A stretch of DNA of 64,000 bases. It comes from Salvelinus alpinus (lineage: Eukaryota; Chordata; Actinopteri; Salmoniformes; Salmonidae). Each line of letters opens with the position of its first letter. The stretch's first letter is position 1. Of this stretch, positions 38,822-50,715 are shown piece by piece. The DNA lies in the NCBI RefSeq assembly GCF_045679555.1, contig NC_092110.1, forward strand, positions 2,867,390 to 2,931,389, written 5' to 3'. The position numbers and the translations under genes were made by a program. A model generated the notes under the pieces. The model saw nothing but the letters and a program-made list of their open reading frames with translations. It was not told the DNA's origin and ran no database searches.

Positions 38822-40520
38822 TGCATATGAGATGAGTAATGCAAAATATGTAAACATTATTTGACTACAATAAATGCGCTCTCAGGATATGTGATTTGCA
38901 TAAAGTTCAGTGATGTTCTTTGAAGGCCGTCGTGGTATCGGCTTGAGGAATATACACGACTGTGACTAACCAAGAGAATTCTCTTGGGAGGTTATATGGT
39001 CGGCATTTGAGGTATTCTAGGTCGGGTGAACAAAAGGACTCGAGGTTCTGTATGTTATAACACCATGAGTCGTTAATCATGAAACCTACAACCCCGCCTT
39101 TCTTCCCGGAGAGAGATTTATTCCTGTCTCCGCAATGAACTGAGAACCCAACCGACTGTACGGACTACGACAGTATATCCCAAGAGAGCCATGTTTCCGT
39201 GAAACAGAGTATGTATCCCTAATGTCTCTCTGGAAGGAAATCCTCGTCAACTTTATTATCCAGAGACTGAACATTAGCGAGTAATATACTCGGAAGTGGT
39301 GGGGGGTGTGCGTGCCTCCTGAGTCGGACTAGAAGTCCACTCCGAGTACCTCTCTTCCACCGGCGGTGTTTTGGATCAGCCTCTGGAATCAGTTCAATTG
39401 CCATGGGGGGTACGGACAAAGGATCCGATTCGGGAAAGTCGTATTCCTGGTCGTAATGCTGGTTACTGCTGCTCTCATATCCAAAAGTTCTTCCCGGCTG
39501 TATGTAATAACATGCATACAGCTTCTAGCTTCCTATCTGTCGGCTCTGTTTTCCTGGTGACACGTTGCTATGGTTTCATTATATAAAACAAAATGTGCTG
39601 TACCACACCGACAGTTCTTTGGGTATCTGCAAGAAATACATTTTATTGAATCCAAGACTGTGTTCACCCCATAGAACCCAATACGAACCCCAGTGGACAA
39701 TATCCTGTTGAAAGCTGAAAGACCTAATCACTCTTGTCATTTTATGCTGCTTTACACTCTAATGTTGAAAGTAACTTAAGTGCTCTGATTAGGGTATGGA
39801 AAACGGAGCTGGGAAGAGGCTCAGAAATCCAAAATTAGACAAAGGCTATGCTCGAAGCAAGACAGCTTGATTACCTGCAACAAGGTGCAAGAGATGCAAT
39901 ATAAGATTATGCAGAGGGTTCACAGGACTCCCTTTTTTATATATATATAAAAAGCAGAATTCTGATACCTGTTGTTAGTGTAAGGAAAAAGGCACTCGTG
40001 GCCATCTGTTTTGGACTTTCCCATTTTAATAAAACATTTCTGGAAAATGTCAAAATGGAGCTGGAGGACATATAGTTCATATATCCTATACGAATGGCTA
40101 TTTGTACTAGGTGTGGTCGGGAACAAGCCGTCACATACCTTAGCGTAGCTCAATCGTCTTTAAAAATGACTCTGTGTCCCACAAATGCATTCTCCTTAAC
40201 TGGATAAAAGACCAGCCACCAACAACAAATCAGTGGTATTGTCAGATCTTTAAAGTGTTACCTCTGGAGAAAATTAATGCTATATTTAGGAACAAGGTAG
40301 GAGATTTCTATACAATATGGGACCCCTCTTTGCTATCTCTTCCCCCTAATCTTGCAGATAAGCAAAGAAGTGTCAATATTATAAAGAAATTCTATGGGTC
40401 AACTGGACTGTGGTCGCTTTCTTGTATAAAATCATTATTTAGTTGTATAGCTGTTAGGCCTCTATACTCCGGTAGGGGTATTTTACGTACTACAGCCACA
40501 CATTTACCACAGTCAAATTT

Positions 40521-41622
40521 ATAAAGGCGTGTAAGGAAAATACAAAAATAATAATGTTAATGAAATTAATGGGGGGAAAATGTTAGTAATGAGAAATTAA
40601 GAGCAGAGCTTTAAGGGATTGTATAATTCTTACTGTTTTTTTTTGTTTTGGTGTTTGTTGGTTATGTTTTATGTTGCCTTGTTTCATTTTGGAATTCAGA
40701 CAGATATATATACAATTTCATTATGATGACCTGAAACAAGGAAAATAATAATATAATAAATAGATAATATTTATATAAAATGGAAAATACAATTTGACAT
40801 TCCTAAAAAACATGTTTTCCCATCTCAAGAGGTTAAATATAAAACAAATACTATAGTAAGTGCCAAATAAAGTAACAGGGTTGACCGTAACAGGGTTAAC
40901 GATGTATATCTTAAATCAGCCATGAATCCCCTTGTGACAAGCTTGTTTTGTGCAACAGGTAGGGGAAATTGAATTCAAGCTTTACAACAAAACAGCCTGT
41001 CTATGGGTAACTGGGTTGTGTTATGCTCGACCCAGTTTTCTACCACAAAACACCAGGAAATGGCCAAAAAGAGTAGAACCAGTTCACCTGCTTTTACACT
41101 GATTTGACCATTACATGTTGAAGATGTTTCTTTGGGGAAAAATATTTTCAAAGGATTAATTTGCCCATATTAAAACGAGAGAAACAGGGTTGACCTTAAA
41201 ATGAGGGACAGATGTAAATAAATCCCTAATCACATGAAATAAATAATCATCTTCAGGAATGACTTTGTGAAAGAAACTAAATAACTAGGGCTTTACAATG
41301 ATGGTGAAAACTTGGAGAAATGTTGGGGTTAAATGGGTTCAAATCAAGTCGCAAATCAAGTCCCATCCAACTTCCTAGAAGTTAGAGGGTGCATGGAGGG
41401 ACATGTAAAAATGCTGAATTTTGTCCCTTTTGCAAGTCTATTTATATAAAGAATCTTTTATTGAATTCTCCATGTGGTCTATGTTAAAGGGCACTTCATT
41501 TAATATAACAGGCTTTTAAAAATGCAATCTTGGTGCACAATTTCCACTTAAAATCTCGAAGGGACGCAAAAGGCACTCTTTTCATGGAACGACCCAACTC
41601 TTCTTTTCTTCCCATTTTGAAG
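40521..41622. other. GCFC2 intron 1, AT-rich, nothing recognised
   Basis: I see no exon, clear repeat end or ORF in this AT-rich stretch. A short GGGTTGACC-type motif recurs near 40,878, 41,190 and 41,005, without clear meaning. Confidence 0.5.
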
Positions 41623-42064
41623 GATGCGAGTTCAAACTGAAGAAATCGTCAGACAAAGCTGTGGTCTTCCAAGCCAGGAGGAAGGAGGCTTACCCTGCAA
41701 AGACTTCCCGTCCTAATGGCAAGCACAACATTGTTATTTATTGTCAAATTGTCTACTACTACAACCACAAATAATCTAGACAAGAGACACTATAGTCATG
41801 GACACAAAAACACAATTTCTTTATGATCGCCTGTCTATATTGTTTAAAAACACACCCCTGTTTAGGATACATGATTGATCTCTCTAACCGTGTCCCGGTG
41901 TTGACCCCAGCCAGGAGAGATGTGACTGTGGTAGCGTCCCCGAAAAGGGAAGTCCGGTAGTGATGTGTCCGGAGAAGAGCTGTCCCCAGAGAGCGACGGA
42001 GACGCCAAGTCAACCACATCCACTTCTGCCTCCTCCAGATCCTCCACTCAAAAACATAATCCAG
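41623..42064 (+). pseudogene. gcfc2: GCFC2 exons 2 and 3 remnant
   Basis: Exon 2 (41,623-41,718) reads CEFKLKKSSDKAVVFQARRK and ends before GCAAGC, a GC in place of the GT donor. Exon 3 reads GSDVSGEELSPESDGDAKST and ends HNP plus one base before GTCAGT at 42,065. Its phase fits exactly the exon at 44,445. The start of exon 3 (41,935 or 41,947) is uncertain. Confidence 0.65.
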
Positions 42065-42234
42065 GTCAGTCATGCAGATAGCTAGGCTCGCTCTCCAAAG
42101 GAAAGGCTGCAATTAATTAAGTCAACAAAATCAAAGAGTAAGAATAATTCCATGCACAGTATTATCAAGAGTGAGTGAGAGTGAGTCTTTACTAGTTTTT
42201 TTGCCTCCACACTTGTCTTTGCAAGATAGGATGG

Positions 42235-44350
42235 ACAAATCAAAGTTTATTTGTCACGTGCACCGAATACAACAGGGGTAGACCTTACAGTGAAATGCTT
42301 ACTTACAGGGTCTAACCAATAGTGCAAAAAAGGTATTAGGTGAACAAATGGGTAAGTAAAGAAGTAAAAAGACAGGCTATATACAGTAGCGAGGTTATAA
42401 AAGTGGCGAGGCTACATACAGACACGTTAGTCAGGCTGAGGTAGTATGTACATCTAGATATGGTTAAAGTGACAATGCATATTTGATGAGCAGAGAGTAG
42501 CAGTAGCGTAAAAGAGGGGGTGGTGGGTGGGACACAATGCAGATAGCCCGGTTAGCCAATGTGCAGGAGCACTGGTTGGTTGGCCTAATTTGAGGTAGTA
42601 TGTACATGAATGTATAGTTAAAGTGACTATGCATATATGATAAACAGAGAGTAGCAGCAGCGTAAAAAGAGGGGTTGGGGGGGGCACACAATGCAATTAG
42701 TCTGGGTAGCCATTTGATTACCTGTTCAGGAGTCTTATGGCTTGGGGGTAAAAACTGTTGAGAAGCCTTTTTGTCCTAGACTTGGCACTCCGGTACCGCT
42801 TGCCATGCGGTAGTAGAGAGAACAGTCTGTGGCTGGGGTCTTTGACCATTTTTAGGGCCTTCCTCTGACACCGCCTGGTGTAGAGGTCCTGGATGGCAGG
42901 CAGCTTAGCCCCAGTGATGTACTGGGCCGTACGCACTACCCTCTGTAGTGCCTTGCGGTCAGAGGCCGATCAATTGCCATACCAGGCAGTGATGCAACCA
43001 GTCAGGATGCTCTCGATGTTGCAGCTGTAGAACCTTTTGAGGATCTCAGGACCCATGCCAAATCTTTTTTGTTTCCTGAGGGGGAATAGGCTTTGTCGTG
43101 CCCTCTTCACGACTGTCTTGGTGTGTTTGGACCATTCTAGTTTGTTGTTGATGTGGACACCAAGGAACTTGAAGCTCTCAATCTGCTCCACTACAGCCCT
43201 GTCAATGAGAATGGGGGCGTGCTCAGTCCTCCTTTTCCTGTAGTCCACAATCATCTCCTTAGTCTTGGTTACGTTGAGGGATAAGTTGTTATTCTGGCAC
43301 CACCCGGCCAGGTCTCTGACCTCCTCCCTATAGGCTGTCTCGTTGTTGTCGGTGATCAGGCCTACCACTGTTGTGTCGTCTGCAAACTTAATGATGATGT
43401 TGGAGTCGTGCCTGGCCATACAGTCATCTGTGAACAGGGAGTACAGGAGGGGACTGAGCACACCCCCCTGGGGAGCTCCAGTGTTGAGGATCAGCGTGGC
43501 AGCTGTGTTGCTACCTACCCACACCCCCTGGGGGTGGCCCGTCAGGAAGTGCAGGATCCAGTTGCAGAGGGAGGTGTTTAGTCCCAGGATCCTTAGCTTA
43601 GTGATGAGCTTTGTGGGTACTATGGTGTTGAACGCTGAGCTGTAGTCAATGAATAGCTTTCTCACGTAGGTGTTCCTTTTGTCCAGGTGGGAAAGGGCAG
43701 TGTGGAGTGCAATAGAGATTGCATCATCTGTGGATCTGTTTGGGCGGCATGCAAATTGGAGTGGGTCCAGGGTGTCTGGGATAATGGTGTTGATGTGAAC
43801 CATTACCAATCTTTCAAAGCTCTTCATGGCTACGGACGTGAGTGCTACGGGTCTGTATTCATTTAGGCAGGTTTCCTTTGTGTTCTTTGGCACAGGGACT
43901 ATGGTGGTCTAGTTGAAACATGTTGTTATTACAGACTCAATCAGGGACATGTTGAAAATGTCAGTGAAGACACCTGCCAGTTGGTCAGCACATGCCCGGA
44001 GCACACGTCCTGGTAATCTGTCTGGCCCCGCAGCCTTGTGTATGTTGACCTGTTTAACGGTCTTACTCACGTCGGCAACGGAGAGCGTGATCACACAGTC
44101 GTCCAGAACAGCTGATGCTCTCATGCATGCCTCAGTGTTGCTTGCCTCGACGTGAGCATAGAAGTGATTTAGCTCGTCCGGTAGGTTCATGTCACTGGGC
44201 AGCTCGCTGCTGTGCTTCCCTTTGTAGTCTGTAAATGTTTGCAAGCCCTGCCACATAAGACGAGCGTCGGAGCCGGTGTAGTATGATTCAATCTTAGCCC
44301 TGTATTGACGCTTTGCCTGTTTGATGGTTTGTCGGAGGGCATAGCAGGAT
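42235..44350 (-). mobile_element. Jockey-group LINE, 5'-truncated, RT mostly readable
   Basis: On the minus strand a 307-codon frame (43,893-42,970) carries the RT core: [60 protein letters not shown], and the catalytic [14 protein letters not shown]. The upstream part ([20 protein letters not shown]) is in another frame, and the C-terminus (42,936-42,718) in a third. The 3' UTR has two diverged copies of about 155 bp, each with AAAGTGAC(A/T)ATGCATAT and AGAGAGTAGCAG. It is inserted in GCFC2 intron 3, ending about 95 bp before an exon. Confidence 0.87.
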
Positions 44351-44444
44351 TTCTTGTAAACTCAGGTCCAGGTCCACCCCTGGTCTACAGAGATAGGCAG
44401 ATAGGCAGTGTTCTGAATGATATCCCTTGTGTTGTTGTGTGTAG

Positions 44445-45565
44445 TGGTGATCTCGGACGCGAGGAGGATCCAGGCAGCCAGGAGGCAGCGTCAGAAGGCC
44501 AGAGCCCAGAAGGACTACATCTCCCTGGGCAGAGACTAGGAGTGCTCCCCCCGGACCCCAGACCACGAGGACCTGGAGGAACGCAGTGATGATGATGATG
44601 AGCCAGATGACCATGAGCGAAGGATCAAGTTTGCCCCACGGTCCAAAACCATCATGGAGAGGATAGCAGAGAAGATGGGTAACAGAGGAGGGGAACAGGA
44701 GAGAATGGTCTATTGATATTTTCTCTCGGATGACCGTTTAAGCTTTTTCTTCTTTTTTTTTGCGCTGAACATTAGGCTAATGCATGGATAATAAACAGAC
44801 AATCTATAATCAAACCCCAGAATGTTATATGCGTCGGTTATAGAAAGTGGCGTGAGAGTTGTAGCTGAACTAATACTGAGAATATCAAACATTAGGAACA
44901 CCTTCCTAATATTCATCAGGGCATGGACTCGACAAGATGTCAAGCATTCCACTGGGATGCTGGCCCATGTTGACTCCAATGCTTCCCACAGTTGTGTCAA
45001 TTTGGGTGGTGGACCATTCTTGATACACACGGGAAACTGTTGAGTGTGAAAAGACCCAGCAGCATTGCAGTTCTTGACGCAAACCCGTGTGCCTGGCACC
45101 TACTACCATACCCCGTTCAAAGGCAGTTAAATATTCTTTCTTGCCCATTCACCATCTGAATGGCACACATACACAATCCGTCTCAATTGTGTCGAAGCTT
45201 AAAATCCTTCTTTAACCGGTCTCCTCCCCTTCGTCTAGCTTTCACCTGGTCAGTCTATGTCATGGAAAGAGCAGTTGTTCCTAATGCTTTGTATACTCAG
45301 TGTATATCACACCTCCTTTGACGGGGTGCTGAATTAAGTTGTCGTTATGCACTTTGTTTTTAGTCCTTGTTGCGTTGGTACAGGAGGAAGTGAACGTCTT
45401 TCTCTCTGTATTTCTGTATATGGCCCTGTCGCTCACTCCGTGCTTGTTAATACTGGAGGGAGTGATGGTGATGACAGTGGCTCTGATGACCAGGAGAGCG
45501 AGGATAATAACCTGTGGGAGGGGCAACAGATTGGGAAGCGAGTGAAGCGACACCCTGGGGAACAG
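44445..45565 (+). pseudogene. gcfc2: GCFC2 exons with VISDARRIQAARR and acidic segment
   Basis: Exon 44,445-44,678 reads VISDARRIQAARRQRQKARA, then a TAG at 44,537-44,539, then DDDDEPDDHERRIKFAPRSK. Exon 45,459-45,565 reads GSDGDDSGSDDQESEDNNLW and ends GEQ before GTAAGA. A Tc1-like fragment (44,883-45,305) was inserted between them. Confidence 0.85.
44883..45305 (-). mobile_element. Tc1-like fragment in GCFC2 intron
   Basis: CATTAGGAACACCTTCCTAA at the left and GCAGTTGTTCCTAATGCTTT near the right form the ends. The minus strand encodes MGKKEYLTAFERGMVVGARH and [15 protein letters not shown], a helix-turn-helix start of a Tc1-like transposase. The catalytic part is absent. Related to 21,322-21,775. 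Confidence 0.75.
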
Positions 45566-45639
45566 GTAAGATATTCACCCCTCTACTTTCTAAGTCACAC
45601 ACACACACACACTTACTTTCTCTCTCTCACTCATGGTTG

Positions 45640-46392
45640 ACAGCTCTACAATGTCCCCCTCCCAGAGTGCAAATAACATTGGTGTGATCTTGGACGACAC
45701 CCTGACGTTCTCTGCAAACATCAGAGCAGTGAATCGCTCCTGCAGGTTCATGCTCTACAACAATTGTGTGGAGTACAACCCTACCTCGCACAGGAAGCGG
45801 CGCAGGTCCTAGTCTAAGCACTTATCTCCCATCTGGACTACTGCAATTCGCTTTTGGCTGGGCTCCCTGCTTGTGCGTCAAACCCCTGCAACTTATCCAG
45901 AATGCTGCAGCCCGCCTGGTGTGCAACCTTCCCAAGTTCTCCCGTGTCACCCCGCTCTTCCGCACACTTCACTGGCTTCCGGTCGAAGCTCGCATCCACT
46001 ACAAGACCATGGTACTTGCCTACGTAGCAGCAAAAGGAACTGCCCCTTCCTACCTTCAGGCTATGCTCAAACCCAACAGCCCAACCCGAGTACTCCGTTC
46101 TGCCACCTCTGGTCTCCCCAGCCTTCCACCCCTACAGGAGGGCAGCTCCCACTCAGCCCAGTCAAAAAGTGTCTTAAATAATCCCCCAGCACCCCTCTTT
46201 TGTGAACTAACACTCACACGTGACTTTCTTCCGCCCCCCATACTAGCATTGGCTTTGCTGATGGCTACTTTGAGGGAAAATGTACTTAGTCTGAATGTGA
46301 TATGTGGTTGCCCCACCTTGCTATCTTAAGATGAATGCACATAACTATAAGTTGCTCTGGATAAGAGCTTCTGCTAAATGACTAAAATGTGA
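45640..46392 (+). mobile_element. L2-type LINE 3' fragment
   Basis: The protein region reads GVILDDTLTFSANIRAVNRS, LQLIQNAAARLVCNLPKFSR, LHWLPVEARIHYKTMVLAYV. The 3' end GTTGCTCTGGATAAGAGCTT and CTGCTAAATGACT is the L2 tail also seen at 1-412. Inserted in a GCFC2 intron. Confidence 0.87.
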
Positions 46393-46449
46393 TGATCAGA
46401 CAGTGTTATTGAGGTTTTGGTGGGGGTCACATTTTACATGTAATGAGAG

Positions 46450-47412
46450 AAACAGTGTGGAGGTGGACATGCACACTCTGCTGTCTGAACAGGCGGAGGC
46501 TCTGTTGTAGGAGGATCTGTTGTCAAGGAGACGAGAGTCCTCTCGCTTACAGCAGCTCAGCTGTGAGTTGTTCTTTGTGTGTCTGCGTGCGTTTGTTTGC
46601 GTCTGTGTGCGTGTGTTTGTGCGTACGTGTGTGTGTGTGTGTGTGTGTGTGTACCCTGTGTGGTCCCAGTCAGTGAAATGGCGAAATGTGAACTTTCTAC
46701 CGTAGTTCACCTCCTCACACCGTTGATCTGTTTTATTTTTGATTAGCTGTAACTGGGTGCATTTCTAGACTAATTCTCGCTCTCCAGATGCCACTGATCC
46801 ACACCGTGAAGGAGATTCAGGGTAAAGCGTGAATGAAAAAGAGAATAAATAGTGAGTGGGAATATTCCCTTTAGTACTGACATGTCACATCGCTTTAGCT
46901 TTTAGATGAATCCCTTCATTCTTCACTGCATCTATGATATGATTATCTCTCCATCCAGTGAGCCAGGTGAGAAAGACTGTGGTAGCCTGCCGGCCGACAG
47001 CGAGCTATCACCTGAGGAAGAGGCAGAACTGCGTAAGGGGAGAGGTGAGGATTGTAGCTGTACTGGGCGAGGACAAATGTCCTCCACTTACAAAATGTGT
47101 TGGTGACACCTTGATTTCAGCCCAGTATTTAATTTCCAAATTGGTTTCTGTAAAGAAAAATACAGAACTTTTTTTATTTATTTTTTATTATCAAACAATT
47201 TGCCATTCTGTTCCTTACAGAATTAGTTAGTGCTAGCTTTCTAAACCATAGAATAACAGACATCTTTTTCTTTCCTGTCAAATCCAGCAGAGATTCTGAG
47301 CAGGTCGCAGGGTGTGTTCTGTGACGTGCAGGAGGACTTCTGGGTGGTGAAGAAGGTTCTGTCTCGCTTCGACGAGATCAGACTCCAGCTCTTAGGCTAG
47401 AACCCCCTACAG
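46450..47412 (+). pseudogene. gcfc2: GCFC2 middle exons
   Basis: Exon 46,450-46,562 reads VEVDMHTLLSEQAEALL, TAG at 46,508, then RRRESSRLQQLS. Exon 46,960-47,044 reads EPGEKDCGSLPADSELSPEE. Exon 47,288-47,412 reads GVFCDVQEDFWVVKKVLSRF, then jumps to LQLLG, TAG (47,398, in place of the family's Trp) and NPLQ. About 27 residues of the usual central motif are missing, so an internal deletion has occurred. A possible 35 bp exon at 46,788-46,822 was noted but is uncertain. Confidence 0.8.
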
Positions 47413-47614
47413 GTATGGTATATACACACAAACCTAGCGCAATGGTAAATCTTAGCACTGGCGGTAACGCTAATTGTATTAACCAAAATCAGCAATGAAT
47501 ATTAGTACTGGAAGTCTGTGTTTCAGATTTATATCTGTTGACAGAGCTCATTTTCATTTCAAATGTGTGTAATTTGAGCGACAGTGCCTCTGTCATTTTC
47601 TCTGTGTGTATCAG

Positions 47615-49546
47615 GCTGCAGGGGAGGACTTTGAGGCTCTGCCGTGGTACTCTGCTGTGGAGACCTTCTGTCACGGACTGGGTTACCAGGAGGCGGAGCA
47701 CACAGACCGAAAAACACTGCCTGCTATCTTAGAGAAGACCCTGTTACCCAAGATGCAAGGTCAACAGAAACACACACCCTATGGATGTGTCTAGCACTCT
47801 CCTTTCAATGTTGTCATGAGTTTCCCTGTGAATTTACTGAGGTGTGTCTCACTTTAATGTGTCCTCCTCACAGGTATTGTGGAGTTAGTGTGGGACCCTC
47901 TGTCCAGCCGTCAGTCAGTGTGTCTGTCTGAGCTGTGTCGCAGGCTGCAGGACGACTACTCTCTGTTTGAGGGAGAGCAGAGCAAACCAGTCAAGGTAAG
48001 AGTTAAAACTGCTTCCACGGTGCAGAGCCCGCACTCTAGCAGTAATTCTCCCAGCCAGTTATATTTACTACTCCCTACCGGAGACCTTGGTTCAATCCCT
48101 GTGTCTTGCCTGTATCCCAACTTTTTTTTTTACTAATAATTAAAAATGGCTTCCACACACAATCCAGCATTTGGACCGTACTCTATTCATGGTTCTAGTC
48201 ACAAAGAATGCCAGACGGTAGTCACAAAATGGGACAGCACCTTTTGAAACCTAACTACTACCCGTGAGTGTCAGAATTGAAATAAGTTCTGTTCCCTTCT
48301 GTCTGTCCCTGTCCTGTCCCCTGCCAGGCGTTTTTTAGAAGCAGTGAGTGGCAGATTGGGGAGTTCAGTGGAAGATGACATCGTCATTCCTCACTACCCT
48401 AAGAAGTGAGTGACTCCACCAGATATCTCAACACTTAGAGGATATGTGATGTATTTAACTAGTTGCTGGAATTCGTGTGTCATACCGTAGCTTACAGTAC
48501 TTTACCATAACGGCCTGGTGTTCTGGCAGGTTTTTAGAGGACAAGTCTTCTCCACAGAGGCGGTTCAGAGACCAGCAGTTCTGGACAACTGAAGTTACGT
48601 AACAACGCTCAGTTTAAAGAAGATTTTTTTTCAACGGTGCGTTTTCTAAGAGAGGGGTATAGTGCACTGTGGTGAGTGACCATGTGGCTAGTTAACAATT
48701 TACAACATCTACCAATGAAGTCCAGTCAAGAGATGGAGGGATTTCGTCACAGCTCCTTGTGTGCTGCCATGTGCAGCTGTTCCCCTGCCTTTACTGCGTG
48801 GTCTCTCTTGCCATTTCTGTAACATGCATTGCTTTAGTGGTGTCTCTATCTTGCGTGTCAGCTCTTAAGTAACGTAGGATGGTTTGATACCTGAACACGC
48901 TCTAAAGGAGCTGGTGTTGGACAAACCTCTGAACTGCTACCTGATGATGACGCTACTCAACGAGACCCGATCTCAGGACTCTGTCCATAAATGCCAAAAA
49001 GGTGTGTAGGTGAATTGTGTTGTCTACGGGGGTTTCAAGGTGTTTCCTAGGGGAATAATTGCTCTGCCCTCTTGAAGACGGCTCAGTTTAGTGGTCTCAT
49101 TTTCAGGTTTTTCTCTAATTGAACTGGGATTTATTGCCCTCTCTCTCGTCTCTCTCCATCTTTTTCGCTGAGCAGGTCGCGGCGTGTTTCCCTCAGTCCT
49201 GATTTAAAGACGTGAGCTCCTGTCCCTCTCAGCTGAAGTTCTTCAGTGACCATCTCCTCCAGACTGCCCATTCAGTCTGCAAACAGCAGCCTGACCACCG
49301 GAATACACGGTAACACTGCCTACCTACCTCAAATATATACTTTTACGATATAGGTAGAATCATGTGACATGGTCAGGGTAGTGTTTTGATAATGTATGTA
49401 ATGGGGTTTCTGTTTCCTGTAGGGCCGTGGTGAGCGATGTGCTGACTGTTCTGTGAAGCATCAAGGCCTGGGACAAGGTGTCGACTATGTCAGACAAATA
49501 CCATTACAAAGACCTGGTGTCCTACTGTGTCAACCATACATCATGT
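47615..49546 (+). pseudogene. gcfc2: GCFC2 3' exons
   Basis: 47,615-47,759 reads LPWYSAVETFCHGLGYQEAE and ILEKTLLPKM. 47,874-47,995 reads GIVELVWDPLSSRQSVCLSE. 48,328-48,405 gives VEDDIVIPHYPK only after a +1 shift, near a run of six T at 48,331. 48,530 onward reads FLEDKSSPQRRFRDQQFW, then shifts frame. 48,878-49,001 reads LKELVLDKPLNCYLMMTLLN. 49,176-49,309 reads VAACFPQS, TGA (family Trp), then LKFFSDHLLQTAHS. 49,423-49,546 reads AVVSDVLTVL, TGA, then SIKAWDKVSTMS. The sequential match to the GCFC2 C-terminal half is clear. Confidence 0.87.
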
Positions 49547-49549
49547 AAT

Positions 49550-49998
49550 TTTGTACATTACACAACTGTATTTGTACTTAGATTTATTTATATATATATA
49601 TAAATCTAACAGATGTTTGGTCCAGTTCCGCTCCAAACTGTTTTTATTTTTGTTTCTGTCTTACCTCTTTCAGAAAAAGTCTGTGCTTGTAACTTCATCC
49701 CCAGGGCTCAGTATGCATCCATCCTTCAAAAATGTTGTTGAAAAAGTCTTAGTGTGTGTATATGAGGAGAAAACAACTTATTTTACAGTATGTAATGGTA
49801 GTGGAGTTTTTTATTGACGTGTGCACGATGTATCGCGGGTGGCCGGCAGATGGCGCTATTTTTCCTTTTAGGTCATTTCTCTGCGTGCAACTGGAATCTA
49901 TGCAGCCGGCTATACACTCGTATCCCCCCAGCGCCCGGCTCGTACATAAAACATCCTACATTCAGGGTGCAAGGGCATCCATTTCCTCCATTTCAATC
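49550..49998. other. Sequence after GCFC2, nothing recognised
   Basis: No polyadenylation signal or exon could be assigned with confidence. A short TATATA run lies near 49,590. Confidence 0.4.
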
Positions 49999-50715
49999 AA
50001 ATTTCAATTAAATGTATTTCTAAAGCCCTTACATCAGCTGATGTCACAAAGTGCTGTACAGAAACCCAGCCTAAAACCCCCAAACAGCAAGCAATGCAGG
50101 TGTAGAAGCACGGTGGCTAGGAAAAACTCCTTAGAGAGGAAGGAAGAAACCTAGTGAGGAACCAGGCTATGAGGGGTGGCCAGTCCTCTTCTGGCTTTGC
50201 CGGGTGGAGATTTTAACAGAACATGGCCAAGATGTTCAAAGATGACCAGCAGGGTCAAATAATAATAACCACAGTGGTTGTAGAGGGTGCAACAGGTCAG
50301 CACCTCAGGAGTAAATGTCAGTTGGCTTTTCATAGCCGATCATTCAGAGTATCTCTACCGCTCCTGCTGTCTCTCGAGAGTTGAAACCAGCAGGTCTGGG
50401 ACAAGTTGGCACGTCCAGTGAACAGGTCAGGGTTCCATAGCCGCAGGCAGAACAGTTGAAACTGGAGCAGCAGCACGACCAGGTGGACTGGGGACAGCAA
50501 GGCCAGGTAGTCATGAGGCATGGTCCTCCGAGAGAGAGAGGAAAAAAAGAGAATTAGAGAGCATACTTAAATTCACACAGGACACCAGATAAGACAGGAG
50601 AAATACTCCAGATATAACAGACTGACCCTAGCCCCCCCGACACAAACTATTGCAGCATTAAAACTGGAGGCTGAGACAGGAGAGGTCGGGAGACGCTGTG
50701 GCCCCGTCCGACGAT
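49999..50715. mobile_element. Dispersed salmonid repeat
   Basis: TCAGCTGATGTCACAAAGTG, CTGTACAGAAACCCAGCCTA, AGGAACCAGGCTATGAGGGG and TGTCAGTTGGCTTTTCATAG follow in the order I remember from a very frequent salmonid interspersed repeat. No coding part is seen and I do not know its class. Confidence 0.7.

Larger units (their letters stand above)
36352..39640 (-). mobile_element. Jockey-group LINE ends, interrupted by a Sleeping Beauty-type element
   Basis: The 3' UTR end, read on the minus strand, is at 36,352-36,566 (ends GACAAATAAAATTAGATTTG). The 5' and endonuclease part is at 38,822-39,640 (LPSILLANVQSLDNKVDE at about 39,280). The middle of the LINE is missing and a Tc1 element occupies 36,567-38,821. 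Confidence 0.6.
29649..49546 (+). pseudogene. gcfc2: GCFC2 (GC-rich sequence DNA-binding factor 2), decayed gene
   Basis: Exons readable in order: 29649-29927, 41623-41718, about 41947-42064, 44445-44678, 45459-45565, about 46450-46562, about 46960-47044, 47288-47412, 47615-47759, 47874-47995, 48328-48405, 48530-48640, 48878-49001, 49176-49309, 49423-49546. Splice borders are mostly kept, so it is not a processed copy. GCFC2 is preferred over its paralogue PAXBP1 from ARAQKDYISLG, DEPDDHERRIKF, VEDDIVIPHYPK and WDPLSSRQS. Functional GCFC proteins act with the intron-lariat spliceosome. In-frame stops occur at 29730, 44537, 46508, 47398, 49200 and 49454, with frameshifts near 48331 and 48584 and loss of part of the exon at 47288. 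Introns 1, 3 and 5 hold transposons. Intact coding is not possible. Confidence 0.88.

Noticed and set aside
41759-42112. Minus-strand 117-codon ORF
   Set aside because: The opposite strand carries a GCFC2 exon with a fitting donor and phase; the minus-strand frame has no recognisable content.
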